DNA from: DAOVRD01 sp964521715
GTDB taxonomy: Bacteria; Planctomycetota; Brocadiia; SM23-32
Direction of reading: 5' to 3'
DNA: 64,000 bases
Assembly (NCBI GenBank): GCA_964521715.1
Contig: CAZFSS010000008.1
Span: 73,941-137,940, forward strand
This document shows positions 44,940 through 52,137 of this stretch, piece after piece; positions within the stretch are counted from its first letter, which is position 1, and the number at the start of each line of letters is the position of its first letter. The notes under the pieces were generated by a model. The model did no database searches and was not told the origin of the DNA. It was given only the letters and a program-made list of their open reading frames with translations. Both the position numbers and the translations under genes were made by a program.

Positions 44940-44968
44940 TTGAACGGCACGCAGGGTTGGTCTATAAT
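44940..44968 (+). promoter_or_regulatory. Promoter candidate for the TPR-like membrane protein
   Basis: TTGAAC (44940-44945), a 17-nt spacer and TATAAT (44963-44968). This makes an upstream in-frame start at 44957 impossible and supports the ATG at 45011. Confidence 0.6.
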
Positions 44969-45010
44969 CGCGGGTTCAGTCGTTTCTTCATCCACAGCAC
45001 CGGTTTGCCT

Positions 45011-45853
45011 ATGCGCGATGCGCCCACGCGAGAGCCGCACGCGGACGAGGACATGCTCGGCCGCGTCCTGGAGAAGTTGCAGGCGTTCCTGCTGAGGAAC
45101 GGCCTCCACATCCTGATTGTAGCGGGCCTGATCGTGATATCCGTTCTGGCCGTCCGGCTCCTGGCCCTTCACAGGAGGGCTCGCGCCGTCTCGCAGTGGG
45201 CGGCAGTCGGCCGGCTGTCGCAGACGTCCTTCCTGATGCTGTACCCCCCGGAGCAGGCAGCGCAGGTAAGGCAGAGCGCCCTCGCCCAGTGCAGCAACAT
45301 CATCGACACGGAGAAGCGAACCAGCGCGACGCCCTGGATTCTGCTGGAGATGGGGAACCTGTTCGCCTCCGGTGAGCAGTGGAGCGAAGCCGCTAACACA
45401 TACCGTCGGATCGTCGAGCAGTATCCGGGCGAACCCGCAGCGGAGATGGCTCGCGACGGGCTGGCGGTTGCGCTGGAGGCCACGGCGCAGTACGGCGAGG
45501 CCGCCGGCCTGTATGAGCGTCTGGCCGAGGCAGGTGCGGCGCCCTATCTGATCGACGCCGGCCGATGCAGGGAGCTGGCGGGCGACGTGGCGGGCGCCAG
45601 GGCGGCATATGAGAAGGCGATCAAGGCCGACCTCGCCGAGGACCTGCGGGCCCTCGCCGAGGCCCGCCTGGTCAAGCTGGAGGCGGGGCAGCCGCTCCCG
45701 CCGCCTCCCGAACCGAAGGCGCTTGAGCCGGAGGCGGCAGCGGAGCCCGCCGGGACGCCTCCTGCGGGGCTCTTCGTGCCCGCCGAGACCCCGAACGCGG
45801 AAGCTCCCGAGAGCCCGGCGCCGGGGCAGCCGGAAAACGGCCCGGCCCATTGA
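45011..45853 (+). CDS. Membrane-anchored TPR-like protein (YfgM/BamD-like)
   Basis: A 280-residue protein: short charged N-terminus (1-28), one membrane segment (about 31-53), then a helical repeat domain of TPR type. LLEMGNLFASGEQWSEAANT, YRRIVEQYPGEPAAEMARDG, YGEAAGLYERLAEAG and GDVAGARAAYEKAI show TPR spacing. A Pro/Glu/Ala-rich tail (about 235-280) follows. The layout matches YfgM-like or tol-pal-type TPR proteins that hold complexes at the membrane. The partner is unknown. Its stop codon is inside the next gene's -35 box. Confidence 0.8.
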   Translation: MRDAPTREPHADEDMLGRVLEKLQAFLLRNGLHILIVAGLIVISVLAVRLLALHRRARAVSQWAAVGRLSQTSFLMLYPPEQAAQVRQSALAQCSNIIDTEKRTSATPWILLEMGNLFASGEQWSEAANTYRRIVEQYPGEPAAEMARDGLAVALEATAQYGEAAGLYERLAEAGAAPYLIDAGRCRELAGDVAGARAAYEKAIKADLAEDLRALAEARLVKLEAGQPLPPPPEPKALEPEAAAEPAGTPPAGLFVPAETPNAEAPESPAPGQPENGPAH

Positions 45854-45879
45854 CACCCTCGATGCGCACTTGCTAAACT
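45850..45879 (+). promoter_or_regulatory. Promoter candidate for the corrinoid protein gene
   Basis: TTGACA (45850-45855), an 18-nt spacer and TAAACT (45874-45879). The leader is about 70 nt and ends in a good ribosome site (CGGAGGTAGCG). Confidence 0.5.
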
Positions 45880-45953
45880 ACGGCCTTCACGCTGAGCGCT
45901 GCTAAGTCCGCGGGCCGGCGTGCGATGGAGTTCTTTTTCTCACGGAGGTAGCG

Positions 45954-46580
45954 ATGGCCGACCTCGGAGCGATAGCAGAAGCCCTCATCAGGGGAGACCG
46001 CGACACGGTCGTGAGCCTCGTCCGAAAAGCCCTGGCCCAAGGCGTCGATGCGGAGGCGCTCCTCAATGAAGGGCTGGTGGCCGGCATGGACGTCGTGGGC
46101 CAGAAGTTCAAGAAGAACGAGTTCTACGTGCCGGAGGTCCTGATCGCGGCCCGCGCGATGAACGCCGGCATGGAACTGCTGGAACCCCTGCTGGCCAAGG
46201 CCGGCGCGAAGCCGGCCGGCGTCGTCGTCCTGGGCACGGTCAAGGGCGACCTGCACGACATCGGCAAGAACCTCGTGGGCATGATGCTCAAGGGCGGCGG
46301 CTTCAAAGTCATCGACGCCGGCATCGACGTCGCTCCCGAGAAGTTCGTCGAGCTCGCCCAGCGGAACAAGGCCCAGCTCGTCGGCCTGTCCGCCCTCCTC
46401 ACGACAACCATGACGCAGATGCCCAACGTCATCGAGGCGCTCAAAGAAGCAGGGCTGGACGTCAAGGTCATGATCGGCGGCGCCCCCATCACGCAGGAAT
46501 ACGCCGAGGAGATCGGTGCCGACGGCTATGCGCCCGACGCCGCCTCCGCCGTGGACCTCGCGCGGGAACTGATCGCCTAG
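45954..46580 (+). CDS. Cobalamin-binding methyltransferase corrinoid protein (MtbC/MtaC type)
   Basis: A 208-residue two-domain protein. Residues 1-85 form the helical cap (EGLVAGMDVVGQKFKKNEFY, VPEVLIAARAMNAGMELLEP). The rest is a Rossmann-like B12 domain with the lower-ligand motif GDLHDIGKNLV (D99-x-H101-x-x-G104), LSALLTTTM and VMIGGAPIT. It carries a methyl group on cobalt between two methyltransferases. The partner methyltransferases are not adjacent; a URO-D-like protein is encoded 1 kb upstream. A clear intrinsic terminator follows at 46607. Confidence 0.95.
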   Translation: MADLGAIAEALIRGDRDTVVSLVRKALAQGVDAEALLNEGLVAGMDVVGQKFKKNEFYVPEVLIAARAMNAGMELLEPLLAKAGAKPAGVVVLGTVKGDLHDIGKNLVGMMLKGGGFKVIDAGIDVAPEKFVELAQRNKAQLVGLSALLTTTMTQMPNVIEALKEAGLDVKVMIGGAPITQEYAEEIGADGYAPDAASAVDLARELIA

Positions 46581-46606
46581 CGCTTCCCGCCGGTATGGAC
46601 GAGCAG

Positions 46607-46639
46607 GCACCCCCGGCACTCTGCCGGGGGTGCTTTTTT
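46607..46639 (+). terminator. Intrinsic terminator after the corrinoid gene
   Basis: GCACCCCCGGC and GCCGGGGGTGC form an 11-bp perfect stem around ACTCT, followed by six T bases. It lies 26 nt after the stop codon. Confidence 0.95.
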
Positions 46640-46677
46640 GCGGGCGGGCGCCGATCACGCCGGCGCGCCGCGCCCCT

Positions 46678-46706
46678 TTGCATCCCCGCTGTGCATGCGC
46701 TATAAC
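46678..46706 (+). promoter_or_regulatory. Promoter candidate for the cyclophilin-like/HEAT/GNAT operon
   Basis: TTGCAT (46678-46683), a 17-nt spacer and TATAAC (46701-46706), just after the terminator of the previous gene. Confidence 0.5.
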
Positions 46707-46747
46707 AGCCCGACAGCAGATGGCGCGAACACCGGGAGGGTCGAAGC

Positions 46748-47128
46748 GTGACGGAGATCGTCATCCAGATCGGCGATGAGGAGTTCAGCGGGCGTCTTGC
46801 CGATGATCTCGCCCCCAACACCGTGGCGCAGATCCTGAGCGCCCTGCCCATCGAGTCGACCGCCATGACGTGGGGAGACGAGGTCTACTTCCAGATACCG
46901 GTGGACGTGGACCGGGAGAACGCACGGAGCCGGGTGGCCAAGGGGGATTTGGGCTACTGGCCGGACGGCAACTGCTTCTGCATCTTCTACGGCAAGACGC
47001 CGATGAGCCCGTCTGAGGACGAGATCGTGCCGGCCTCGCCCGTCAACGTCATAGGTCGCATCGACGATCCGGACGGGATGAAGGGGCACTCGGCGGGCGA
47101 AGCCGTGACCATCCGCCTGGCGGAGTGA
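46748..47128 (+). CDS. Cyclophilin-like fold protein (PF04126/TM1367-like)
   Basis: A 126-residue protein of the cyclophilin-like family formerly DUF369. The matching strings are APNTVAQILSALPIES, WGDEVYFQIPVDVD, GDLGYWPDGNCFCIFYGKT and PASPVNVIGRI. The fold is that of a small beta-barrel, but the peptidyl-prolyl isomerase residues are not kept in this family and the function is unknown. The start is a GTG at 46748 after GGGAGG. It is the first gene of a tight group with the HEAT-repeat and GNAT genes (gap 6 nt, then a 4-nt overlap). Confidence 0.85.
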   Translation: MTEIVIQIGDEEFSGRLADDLAPNTVAQILSALPIESTAMTWGDEVYFQIPVDVDRENARSRVAKGDLGYWPDGNCFCIFYGKTPMSPSEDEIVPASPVNVIGRIDDPDGMKGHSAGEAVTIRLAE

Positions 47129-47134
47129 ACCCAC

Positions 47135-48067
47135 ATGGGCAGGCTCAGACAGGCCATCGCGCTGGCCGCCGCGGCCCTGGGCCTGGCCGGGGCCGCTCTG
47201 GCTCAGGCTCCGGCCGCGCCGAGCGCACCCGAGCCGTCCCGCCCGCAGACCGCCCAGGAACTCATCGAGCAGATGGGCAAGGACGACTTCAGCGGCATGG
47301 CGGCCTCCCGCGAACTGGCCCGGATGGGAGAGCCGGCGATCCCCGGCCTCGTGGCCGCCCTGCAGGATCCCGTTCCCCGCGTGCGTTACTGGTCGATCGC
47401 CGCCTTGAGTGACATGGGGGACGACCGGGTCCTGCCGGCCATCCTGTCCCGTCTGGACGATGAGGACGCCCTCGTGCGCGCCGTGGCCGTCTGGCACCTC
47501 GGGCGGTGGTACGGGCGCCCGGACGTGCGCGAGCCCGTCCTGAAGAGGCTGGACGACGCGAGCCCCTTCGTGCGCGGCTGGGTGCTGAAGCTCATCCAGT
47601 TCAAGAAGGACAAGGAGGCGGCCGAGAAGGTCCGGGCGCTCCTGAAATCGGCCGAGCCGGAGGTCCGCTACGACGCCCTTCACACGCTGGCCGTCCTGCA
47701 GGGACCGGACGCGCTGGACACGCTCCGCCAGGCCCTGCGGGAGGACGAGAGCGAGCTTGTGCGCGAATGCGCGATCCGGTGCACCACGGTGATCGAGCCG
47801 CAGACGGCCCGCGTGGCCGAGGTGCTCCTGATCGGGCTGCGGGATAAAGACGAAGCGGTCCGGGAGGTCGCCGCCCGGCTCTTGCGCAAGGGCTTCGGGC
47901 AGTCGTTCGCCTTCGATGCGTCCGCCGAGCCGCCGATTCGGGAAGAGGGTGCGCGAGCGTGGCAGGAATGGTACGAGGCAAACAAGGAGAAGCTCCGGTG
48001 GAACGCGGAGAACCGCCGGTTCGAGGTCAGCCAGGCTCCATCCGGTTCTGCAGGTGCCGTCCGATGA
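47135..48067 (+). CDS. Exported HEAT-repeat protein
   Basis: A 310-residue protein with a signal peptide (about 1-24, IALAAAALGLAGAALAQA). Five or six HEAT repeats follow (DPVPRVRYWSIAALSDMGDD, DEDALVRAVAVWHLGRW, DASPFVRGWVLKLIQF, SAEPEVRYDALHTLAVL, DKDEAVREVAARLLRKGFG). The C-terminal WQEWYEANKEKLRW is typical of PVC-type HEAT proteins. It is a scaffold for unknown partners. GGAG in the end of the preceding gene serves as ribosome site, and its stop overlaps the GNAT start by 4 nt (ATGA). Confidence 0.88.
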   Translation: MGRLRQAIALAAAALGLAGAALAQAPAAPSAPEPSRPQTAQELIEQMGKDDFSGMAASRELARMGEPAIPGLVAALQDPVPRVRYWSIAALSDMGDDRVLPAILSRLDDEDALVRAVAVWHLGRWYGRPDVREPVLKRLDDASPFVRGWVLKLIQFKKDKEAAEKVRALLKSAEPEVRYDALHTLAVLQGPDALDTLRQALREDESELVRECAIRCTTVIEPQTARVAEVLLIGLRDKDEAVREVAARLLRKGFGQSFAFDASAEPPIREEGARAWQEWYEANKEKLRWNAENRRFEVSQAPSGSAGAVR

Positions 48068-48540
48068 GCGAAGCCATCGTACGTCCGTATGCCAGGCGCG
48101 ACTTCGAGGCGGTGATGCGCATCACCGAGGAGAGCTTCGAGGGCTTTTGCCTCGACGAGAACATGGAGAAGCACTTCGGCGTGATGGCCGACACCACGTG
48201 GCAGGAGCGAAAGCGCAGGGGGATTGAGTACGACCTTCGTGCCAATCCGAAGCACGCGTTCATGGCGGAGCTGGATGGCAAAGTGGTTGGCTTCATCTGC
48301 ACGCGCCTCTACGGAGAGCTCCTGACCGGCCACATAGCGAACCTGGCCGTGGCGAAGGCTTGCCAGGGGCAGGGCATCGGAAAGGCGCTGATCCGGCGGT
48401 CCCTGGAGCACTTCCGCGAGCAGGGAATGCACTACGCCCGCATCGAGACCCTCGAGCAGAACTACAAGGGCCAGCACCTCTATCCCTCCTTCGGCTTCAA
48501 GGAGATCGGGCGCCAGATCTTCTACTGGCGGGAGCTGTGA
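48064..48540 (+). CDS. GNAT-family N-acetyltransferase
   Basis: A 158-residue acetyltransferase with the acetyl-CoA binding motif A CQGQGIGKALI after IANLAVA, and the C-terminal HLYPSFGFKEIG. The overall build resembles RimI-like enzymes that acetylate protein N-termini or small amines. The substrate is unknown. The ATG overlaps the HEAT gene stop (ATGA), indicating translational coupling. Confidence 0.9.
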   Translation: MSEAIVRPYARRDFEAVMRITEESFEGFCLDENMEKHFGVMADTTWQERKRRGIEYDLRANPKHAFMAELDGKVVGFICTRLYGELLTGHIANLAVAKACQGQGIGKALIRRSLEHFREQGMHYARIETLEQNYKGQHLYPSFGFKEIGRQIFYWREL

Positions 48541-48551
48541 GTGCGCCGTTT

Positions 48552-48580
48552 TTGACATTCGGTCCCCCGGCGGATACGAT
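48552..48580 (+). promoter_or_regulatory. Promoter candidate before the 86-residue protein gene
   Basis: A consensus TTGACA (48552-48557), a 17-nt spacer and TACGAT (48575-48580). Transcription may continue through the leader ORF into trpS, since no terminator is seen between. Confidence 0.6.
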
Positions 48581-48616
48581 ATAGGTGACTTCTTCCACGG
48601 CACGGCAGGCACAGCA

Positions 48617-48877
48617 ATGAGCGGCGTTCCTACAGAGGAAAAGCCCCTGAGGATAAGGGGTCTGCTTGGGGTCGGCTTCGACGGCGACCCGCAGCACAAG
48701 CGCATCACGCGCGGGAAGAACTTCCTCCTCTTCGGCGGCTCCAAGGACACGCATGAACTGATGACGGAGACGTGCCTGAAGTTCAACGAGCACGTGGAGA
48801 AGCGCGGCAAGGAATTGGCCGAGATCAACGCGCGAGAGCTCGGCGAGATAGTCGGCGACCTGTCCGAGAACCTCTGA
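48617..48877 (+). CDS. Small hypothetical protein, 86 residues
   Basis: A soluble, charged protein that I do not recognise. It has a beta-rich start (RIRGLLGVGFDGDPQHKRIT), a GGS turn, then a helical half (DTHELMTETCLKFNEHVEKR, ELAEINARELGEIVGDLS). Codon use is like that of the neighbouring genes and it has its own TTGACA promoter, so it is likely real. The ATG at 48617 lacks a strong Shine-Dalgarno (GGCACAGCA precedes). It is the last gene before the trpS leader. Confidence 0.7.
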   Translation: MSGVPTEEKPLRIRGLLGVGFDGDPQHKRITRGKNFLLFGGSKDTHELMTETCLKFNEHVEKRGKELAEINARELGEIVGDLSENL

Positions 48878-48941
48878 CCGGCGCCGGACCGCGCGCGCCC
48901 GTGTGAGTAAGCAAAGGACACGGACTGACCTGGCGGATGCC

Positions 48942-49022
48942 ATGAGACCTGCACCGCACCGACCCGCAAGGAATCCGAACGTCTGGCGCCTGATCTGGCC
49001 CTGGCGCAAGCCGGTGGCCTGA
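48942..49022 (+). CDS. Trp-rich leader peptide upstream of trpS (candidate)
   Basis: A 26-codon ORF, ATG at 48942 and TGA at 49020-49022. Three Trp codons fall at residues 15, 19 and 21 (VWRLIWPWRK). It lies about 215 nt before trpS in the otherwise empty 360-nt gap. Downstream, GGGCGGC/GCCGCCC (49180-49198, five-base loop) forms a stable hairpin about 40 nt before the trpS start. The arrangement resembles a ribosome-sensing attenuator for tryptophan. The ribosome site is weak (GGCGG at about 48932-48936), and no U-tract follows the hairpin, so a translational mechanism would be needed. TGG is frequent in CTGG-rich DNA, so chance is possible. Confidence 0.4.
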   Translation: MRPAPHRPARNPNVWRLIWPWRKPVA

Positions 49023-49179
49023 GGCGGCCCGGGTCTGTGTCCTCCCGCCACGCACGCAATCCCCGGCCCGCCTGCCTTCGGCCATCGGCTTGAGGGGCTG
49101 CCTCGTCCGTGCAGTCCAGACGGCCGAGCGCCTGGTCTCATGGCTCCAATGTCGGCGCACTCCAACGGAACCGAATCCA

Positions 49180-49198
49180 GGGCGGCAGCCAGCCGCCC
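49180..49198 (+). promoter_or_regulatory. Stable hairpin in the trpS leader
   Basis: GGGCGGC-AGCCA-GCCGCCC, a perfect 7-bp GC-rich stem 39 nt before the trpS ATG. No T-run follows. It may take part in trpS control with the Trp-codon leader ORF. Confidence 0.5.
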
Positions 49199-49237
49199 CA
49201 CCGCGAACCACGATGCAAACGACGGAGGAAGGTGGAA

Positions 49238-50254
49238 ATGAACGAAACAAACGCCGGGCCCCAAACAGGGGCCGGACCCAAGAAGAGCGTCTTCAGCGGC
49301 ATCCAGCCGAGCGGCACCGTGCACATCGGCAACTACGTAGGCGCAATCCGCAACTGGGCCAGCATGCTGGACGACTGCGACTGCACCTTCTGCGTCGTGG
49401 ACCTGCACGCCATGACGGTGCCCTACGATCCGGCCCAGATGCAACAGAGGGTGTTCGAGACGTACGCTGCCAACGTCGCCGGCGGGCTGGACCCCGGGCG
49501 CTGCCGCCTCTTCGTGCAGAGCCACGTGCCCGAGGTCACCGAGCTGTGCTGGATACTGCTCAACTGCACCGCCATGGGCGACCTGGGCCGGATGACCCAG
49601 TTCAAGGATAAGAGCGAGAGGCTCCAGGGCCAGGTCAACGCCGGCCTGTTCGCCTATCCCGTGCTGATGGCGGCGGACATCCTGCTCTACAAGGCCGAGG
49701 TCGTGCCCGTCGGGGAGGACCAGACGCAGCACTTGGAGTTCGCCCGGGAGGTGACGCGGGCCTTCAACGCCAGGTTCGGCGACACCTTCCCCGAGCCCCA
49801 GGCGCTCTACAGCGACGTGCCGCGCCTGATGGGGCTGGACAACAAGGACAAGATGAGCAAGAGCCTCAATAACCACATCTCGCTGCTGGAGGAGCCCGAC
49901 GCCATATGGGCCAAGCTCAGCACGGCGGCCACCGACCCGGCGCGAGTTCGCCGAAGCGATCCCGGCACACCCGAGATCTGCAACATCTACACCATGCACA
50001 AGGCGTTTTCGCCGCCCGAAGACGTCCGGTGGTCGGCAGAGGGATGCCGCACGGCGGGCATCGGCTGCCTGGACTGCAAGGAGCGCCTGGCGGGAAACAT
50101 GGCCGCCGAGCTCGCCCCCGTCCGCGAGAGGTACCGCGAGCTGACGGCCGGTCCGGAGCGGGTGCGCGAACTCATGGAGGAGGGAGCAGAAACCTGCCGC
50201 ACGATCGCCCGCCAGACGCTGGACGAAGTGCGCCGCAAGACGGGCCTGCGTTGA
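49238..50254 (+). CDS. trpS: Tryptophanyl-tRNA synthetase
   Basis: A 338-residue class I synthetase that charges tRNA-Trp. The HIGH-type motif is TVHIGNYVGA (H29), and the KMSKS loop is KMSKSLNN starting at K205. FCVVDLHAMTVPYD, GQVNAGLFAYPVLMAADILL and VGEDQTQHLEFAR are standard TrpRS sequence. The length is normal. The ATG at 49238 has GGAGGAAGGTGG upstream. Its 360-nt leader region holds a Trp-codon-rich short ORF and a hairpin. It converges on the cvpA-like gene with 24 nt between. Confidence 0.97.
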   Translation: MNETNAGPQTGAGPKKSVFSGIQPSGTVHIGNYVGAIRNWASMLDDCDCTFCVVDLHAMTVPYDPAQMQQRVFETYAANVAGGLDPGRCRLFVQSHVPEVTELCWILLNCTAMGDLGRMTQFKDKSERLQGQVNAGLFAYPVLMAADILLYKAEVVPVGEDQTQHLEFAREVTRAFNARFGDTFPEPQALYSDVPRLMGLDNKDKMSKSLNNHISLLEEPDAIWAKLSTAATDPARVRRSDPGTPEICNIYTMHKAFSPPEDVRWSAEGCRTAGIGCLDCKERLAGNMAAELAPVRERYRELTAGPERVRELMEEGAETCRTIARQTLDEVRRKTGLR

Positions 50255-50278
50255 GCGAGGTGTGCCGCAGCCGGCAGG

Positions 50279-51052
50279 TCACGGCGCCGCTTCGGGCGGC
50301 TGGCCTATGGCCTGCTGGATGGCCAGCCGCATCTCCGGGGCCAGCACCTGGGCGCGCAGCTCGCTGTTCGCCAGCACGCGGCGCAGGTTCTCGTCTTTGA
50401 TTATGGCCTCGATGTCGCGCTTCTGGATGGCCCTGGCCAGGCCCTCGTCCTCGCGGACGGCCCTGAAGTCCGGCTGTTCGAGCAGTTGCTGCACGTACGG
50501 CTGCTCGCGAAGGCGGTCCAGGACGGCCGGGTCCTCCCGCGCCGCGCGAAGCAGCCTGAGCACGTCCGTCACGAGGAACCGGTCCGCCGGATTGTGAGGC
50601 GAAGCCCATTTGCGCAGGACGGACGCGTGCGCCCAGGCCGCCGGCCCGGTCGTGACCTCCGGCATCACCTTGAGCACGACGTCGATGAGCAACAGAAGCA
50701 CGACGGCCAGCAGCAGGCCGGAGATCAGCCCGCTGACGCCCCCCAGCAAGCGGTTCCAGCCCCGGACCTCCCCCCACTCGGTCTGCCCTAGCTTGCGGGC
50801 CAGGATAAGGGTCGGCACCATAAGGAGCATGTAAACGAAGGCGAACGCCGCCATCCTACCCGCCAGGTAGGTGGCCACGACGGGCCATTGGGTCCGGGAG
50901 GCAATGATCCCGGCGACCGCCGGCCCCACCGGCGCGCTGACAACGAACGCCAGCACCAGCGCAATAAGGCTGAGCACCCCCACGAGCCCGCCGCGCATGT
51001 AGCCGACCAGCGCGCACAGCATGACGATCGCAATGGCCACCAGATCGACCAT
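50279..51052 (-). CDS. CvpA family membrane protein
   Basis: A 257-residue protein with four predicted membrane helices in the first 155 residues (VDLVAIAIVMLCALVGYMRG, GVLSLIALVLAFVVSAPVGP, MAAFAFVYMLLMVPTLILA, GVSGLISGLLLAVVLLLLID) and a helical cytoplasmic tail. GYMRGGLVGVLSLI and WNRLLGGVSGLI are typical of CvpA. In other bacteria CvpA is linked to colicin V production and envelope homeostasis. The tail of about 100 residues is longer than usual. The ATG at 51052 follows GGAGCGGG. Confidence 0.87.
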   Translation of the reverse strand: MVDLVAIAIVMLCALVGYMRGGLVGVLSLIALVLAFVVSAPVGPAVAGIIASRTQWPVVATYLAGRMAAFAFVYMLLMVPTLILARKLGQTEWGEVRGWNRLLGGVSGLISGLLLAVVLLLLIDVVLKVMPEVTTGPAAWAHASVLRKWASPHNPADRFLVTDVLRLLRAAREDPAVLDRLREQPYVQQLLEQPDFRAVREDEGLARAIQKRDIEAIIKDENLRRVLANSELRAQVLAPEMRLAIQQAIGQPPEAAP

Positions 51053-51153
51053 CCCGCTCCCATCCTGCCCCTGAGGACGGATACTCCGGAAGCAGTATAC
51101 CAGACCGCCCCCGCGCTTTTCTACCCCTGAGCGGCCCGGCGGGAGCGGCCTGC

Positions 51154-52092
51154 CTATCCCGGCGCGCCTTCGCGATCCAATCTCAGCAGCGCCCCCAGGG
51201 CTGCCTGGGCCGCCATGCGGACGCTCGCGATGTCGACCTTCTCCGGCACGTCAGTCTCGCGATGGTAGTCGGGGTAGCCGGCGAAGGCCGAGCCGCCGTT
51301 GTGGACCGCCGCCGCGTAGCCGGCGTTCACGAAGGAGCCGTCGTCATCGCCGGACCGCTCGCGCTTGTGCACCGAATGATCCAGGCCGATGCCGTAGTCC
51401 GCGATGACGCGCGTCATCAGGTCCGCCAGCCACTTGCCTTCGTCGACCGTGTAGCGGGTGGTGTGCACCTTGCGGTCCGCGTCGATGTCCTCCTGGCTCC
51501 GCGCGCCGAGGCCGTCCTGGTTGAAGACGGCGATGACGTTGTCCCCGCGCTCCCGGCAGTGCCGGGCGGCGGCCACGCTCGTCCAAGGCGTATGCTCCTC
51601 GTTGCAGAAGAGGAACCAGATGGACCTCTGCGGCTTGTAGCCGGCCAGCACGCGCGCCGTCTCCAGGTTGGCGGCCGTGCCCGCGGCGTTGTCGTAGGCG
51701 CCGGGCGAGTCCACCCAGCTCTGCGAGTCCTTATGGGCGACGAGGATGATGATCTCGTCCGGATGGACGGCGCCGCGCCTCCTGCCGTAGACGTTGTAAG
51801 CGGTGTACCACGGGTCCTCCGGCTTGGGCGCCGAGTACTGGTGCGCCTTCGGCTTGGACGCATCGCAGCGAAAGGCCTGGACCTGGACTCCTTCCTTGTC
51901 CACGGCCCAGCCGGCCGCCTCAAGCTGCGCCTCGATGTGGTCGTCCGCCTCGTAGAGAGAGCACTTCCCGTGGCCGGGGATCGTGTAGTTGAGCTTGCGG
52001 AAAGGCAGCGGGTCCTTGGCGAGGTGGAAGACGTCGGCCCTGATGCGGCCAGCGTTGACCCGCGACATCATCTCGGCGATGGGATCTCTCAC
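51154..52092 (-). CDS. M28-family zinc peptidase
   Basis: A 312-residue cocatalytic zinc aminopeptidase-like protein without a signal peptide. The M28 metal ligands and catalytic residues appear in order: VAHKDSQ (His), YDNAAGTAANLE (bridging Asp), CNEEHTP (catalytic Glu and ligand), FNQDGLGA and a late PDYHRETD (His). The start is a GTG at 52092 with AAGGGGGAAG upstream. The substrate is unknown. It lies downstream of cysS on the same strand (45 nt). Confidence 0.9.
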   Translation of the reverse strand: MRDPIAEMMSRVNAGRIRADVFHLAKDPLPFRKLNYTIPGHGKCSLYEADDHIEAQLEAAGWAVDKEGVQVQAFRCDASKPKAHQYSAPKPEDPWYTAYNVYGRRRGAVHPDEIIILVAHKDSQSWVDSPGAYDNAAGTAANLETARVLAGYKPQRSIWFLFCNEEHTPWTSVAAARHCRERGDNVIAVFNQDGLGARSQEDIDADRKVHTTRYTVDEGKWLADLMTRVIADYGIGLDHSVHKRERSGDDDGSFVNAGYAAAVHNGGSAFAGYPDYHRETDVPEKVDIASVRMAAQAALGALLRLDREGAPG

Positions 52093-52137
52093 GCGCTTCC
52101 CCCTTCTTTCCGGACTTCAGCCTTTAGCCTTCGGCGT

